Source: Brevundimonas sp. NIBR11
GTDB taxonomy: Bacteria; Pseudomonadota; Alphaproteobacteria; Caulobacterales; Caulobacteraceae
Assembly: GCF_027912535.1 (NCBI RefSeq)
Contig: NZ_CP115465.1
Span: 45,001-109,000, forward strand
Direction: 5' to 3'
Length of the DNA stretch: 64,000 nt
A model generated the notes under the pieces. That model saw only the letters and a program-made list of their open reading frames with translations, was not told where the DNA came from and ran no database searches. Shown here one piece after another: positions 63,408 to 64,000 of the stretch. How positions within the stretch are numbered: position 1 is the first letter of the stretch; each line of letters opens with the position of its first letter. The position numbers were made by a program, and so were the translations under genes.

Positions 63408-64000
63408 ATGGCGGACGTCCGCATCACTTCCAGACGCGCCTCGGGCGACGGCGAGGGCCAGGCGGTCCGGCGCGCGCCCTCACGCGTGGTCGAGGCGGCC
63501 GCCGCGCCTGCTGCGACGCCGGCCGCGCGTCCGCAACCCGGCCAGTCGCTGGCGGGACGACGCTTCCTGATCGTGACCGCTCCGTTCGGCCCGTTCGGCC
63601 GTACCCTGGCCGAGCAACTGACGGCCGAAGGCGCCTCGGTGGCGCGTATGCTGTTCAACGCCGGCGACGCCGCCTACTGGCGTCGGTCCGGCGCCCAGCC
63701 CTACACCGGCGACGTCCGCCGCTGGCCCGCCCGTTTGGCCAAGATGGTTCAGGACCAGGGCCTTACCGACCTCATCGTCTTCGGCGAGGGGGGGCCCTAC
63801 AATCAAGGCGTCCTCTCGCAGGCCAAGAAGCTGAAAGCCGCCGCCGCAGTCGAGACCGGGCGCACCCACCCGTTGCGGGTCTGGGTGCTGGAGAACGGAT
63901 ATTTCCGTCCCGACTGGATCACGGTGGAGGAGAACGGCGTCAATGCGTCCTCGGCCCTGCCGCGCGACCGGAAATCCTACGATCCGCCGATCCCCGAGAT
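63408..64000 (+). CDS. Capsule polysaccharide biosynthesis protein, KpsS-like (partial)
   Basis: The frame is open from ATG 63408 to the window edge (197 codons, C-terminus missing). After a variable N-terminus rich in Ala/Pro, the sequence LIVTAPFGPFGRTLAEQLTAEG, ARMLFNAGDAAYWR, LIVFGEGGPYNQGVLSQAKKL and VLENGYFRPDWITVEENGVNASSALPRD matches the KpsS/LipB capsule family, which adds the KDO linker to the lipid anchor. This fits with kdsD and the Wza-like exporter upstream, although they are separated by 10 kb of unrelated genes. Confidence 0.82.
   Translation, partial: MADVRITSRRASGDGEGQAVRRAPSRVVEAAAAPAATPAARPQPGQSLAGRRFLIVTAPFGPFGRTLAEQLTAEGASVARMLFNAGDAAYWRRSGAQPYTGDVRRWPARLAKMVQDQGLTDLIVFGEGGPYNQGVLSQAKKLKAAAAVETGRTHPLRVWVLENGYFRPDWITVEENGVNASSALPRDRKSYDPPIPE

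Overview
The window is about 64 kb of a high-GC alphaproteobacterial chromosome, most likely Caulobacteraceae and plausibly Brevundimonas. Support: the rRNA end sequences, a CpdR-type response regulator beside an N-formylglutamate amidohydrolase, TonB-receptor-rich gene content, an OmpA with an extreme poly-proline linker, TTGAC/TAGATT-like promoters, and the rpmH-rnpA-yidC-engB cluster. The genus is inferred. I saw no prophage, insertion sequence, CRISPR array or integrase; nearly all content looks like core or ordinary accessory chromosome.

Layout. 1-1.9 kb: 3-prime part of a 23S rRNA, 5S rRNA inside a 16-bp processing stem, tRNA-fMet and a terminator. 2.2-2.9 kb: a decayed sugar-type MFS transporter and tRNA-Gly. 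3.1-7.4 kb: a beta-helix-like lipoprotein paired with a TonB-dependent receptor. 7.4-15.5 kb: amidohydrolase, DUF488 protein, M1 aminopeptidase, Bcr/CflA-type MFS exporter, small TonB-C-like protein, DUF6880-like protein, tRNA-Leu. 15.6-23.7 kb: a translationally coupled ATP-grasp/flavin-oxidoreductase pair, several envelope proteins, fumarylacetoacetase-family hydrolase, isoaspartyl peptidase/asparaginase and 4-hydroxyphenylpyruvate dioxygenase (aromatic amino-acid catabolism). 24-34.8 kb: ExoD, two small VTT/DedA-type membrane proteins, DsbB, Coq7, CobT, then engB-yidC-rnpA-rpmH, and an orphan-looking histidine kinase. 34.9-43 kb: gamma-glutamyltransferase, tRNA-Arg, a uronate operon (uxaC-uxuB), tryptophan 2,3-dioxygenase and TadE/TadG-like pilus proteins. 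43-48.5 kb: tRNA-Val, cpdR, N-formylglutamate amidohydrolase, a candidate small RNA, DUF599 protein, inorganic pyrophosphatase, a second flavin oxidoreductase. 48.5-64 kb: capsule/exopolysaccharide genes (Wza-like exporter, two glycosyltransferases, KpsF/KdsD, and a partial KpsS-like gene at the edge) interleaved with a trehalose module (otsB-GH15-otsA), GST/WYL-regulator pair, thiolase, SDR and OmpA.

The most interesting items not explained by ordinary genes are: a promoter-to-terminator small-RNA gene on the minus strand (about 44993-45075) with an exposed anti-Shine-Dalgarno segment; a 62-codon membrane ORF between hpd and the asparaginase that lacks a normal start codon but is stop/start-coupled to the next gene; a 350-bp hairpin-dense intergenic stretch (9390-9740); tandem perfect operator palindromes between a WYL regulator and a GST; and a 158-bp MITE-like element with 12-bp perfect terminal inverted repeats. 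All functional names are from recognition of motifs in the translated sequence; no database search was possible.
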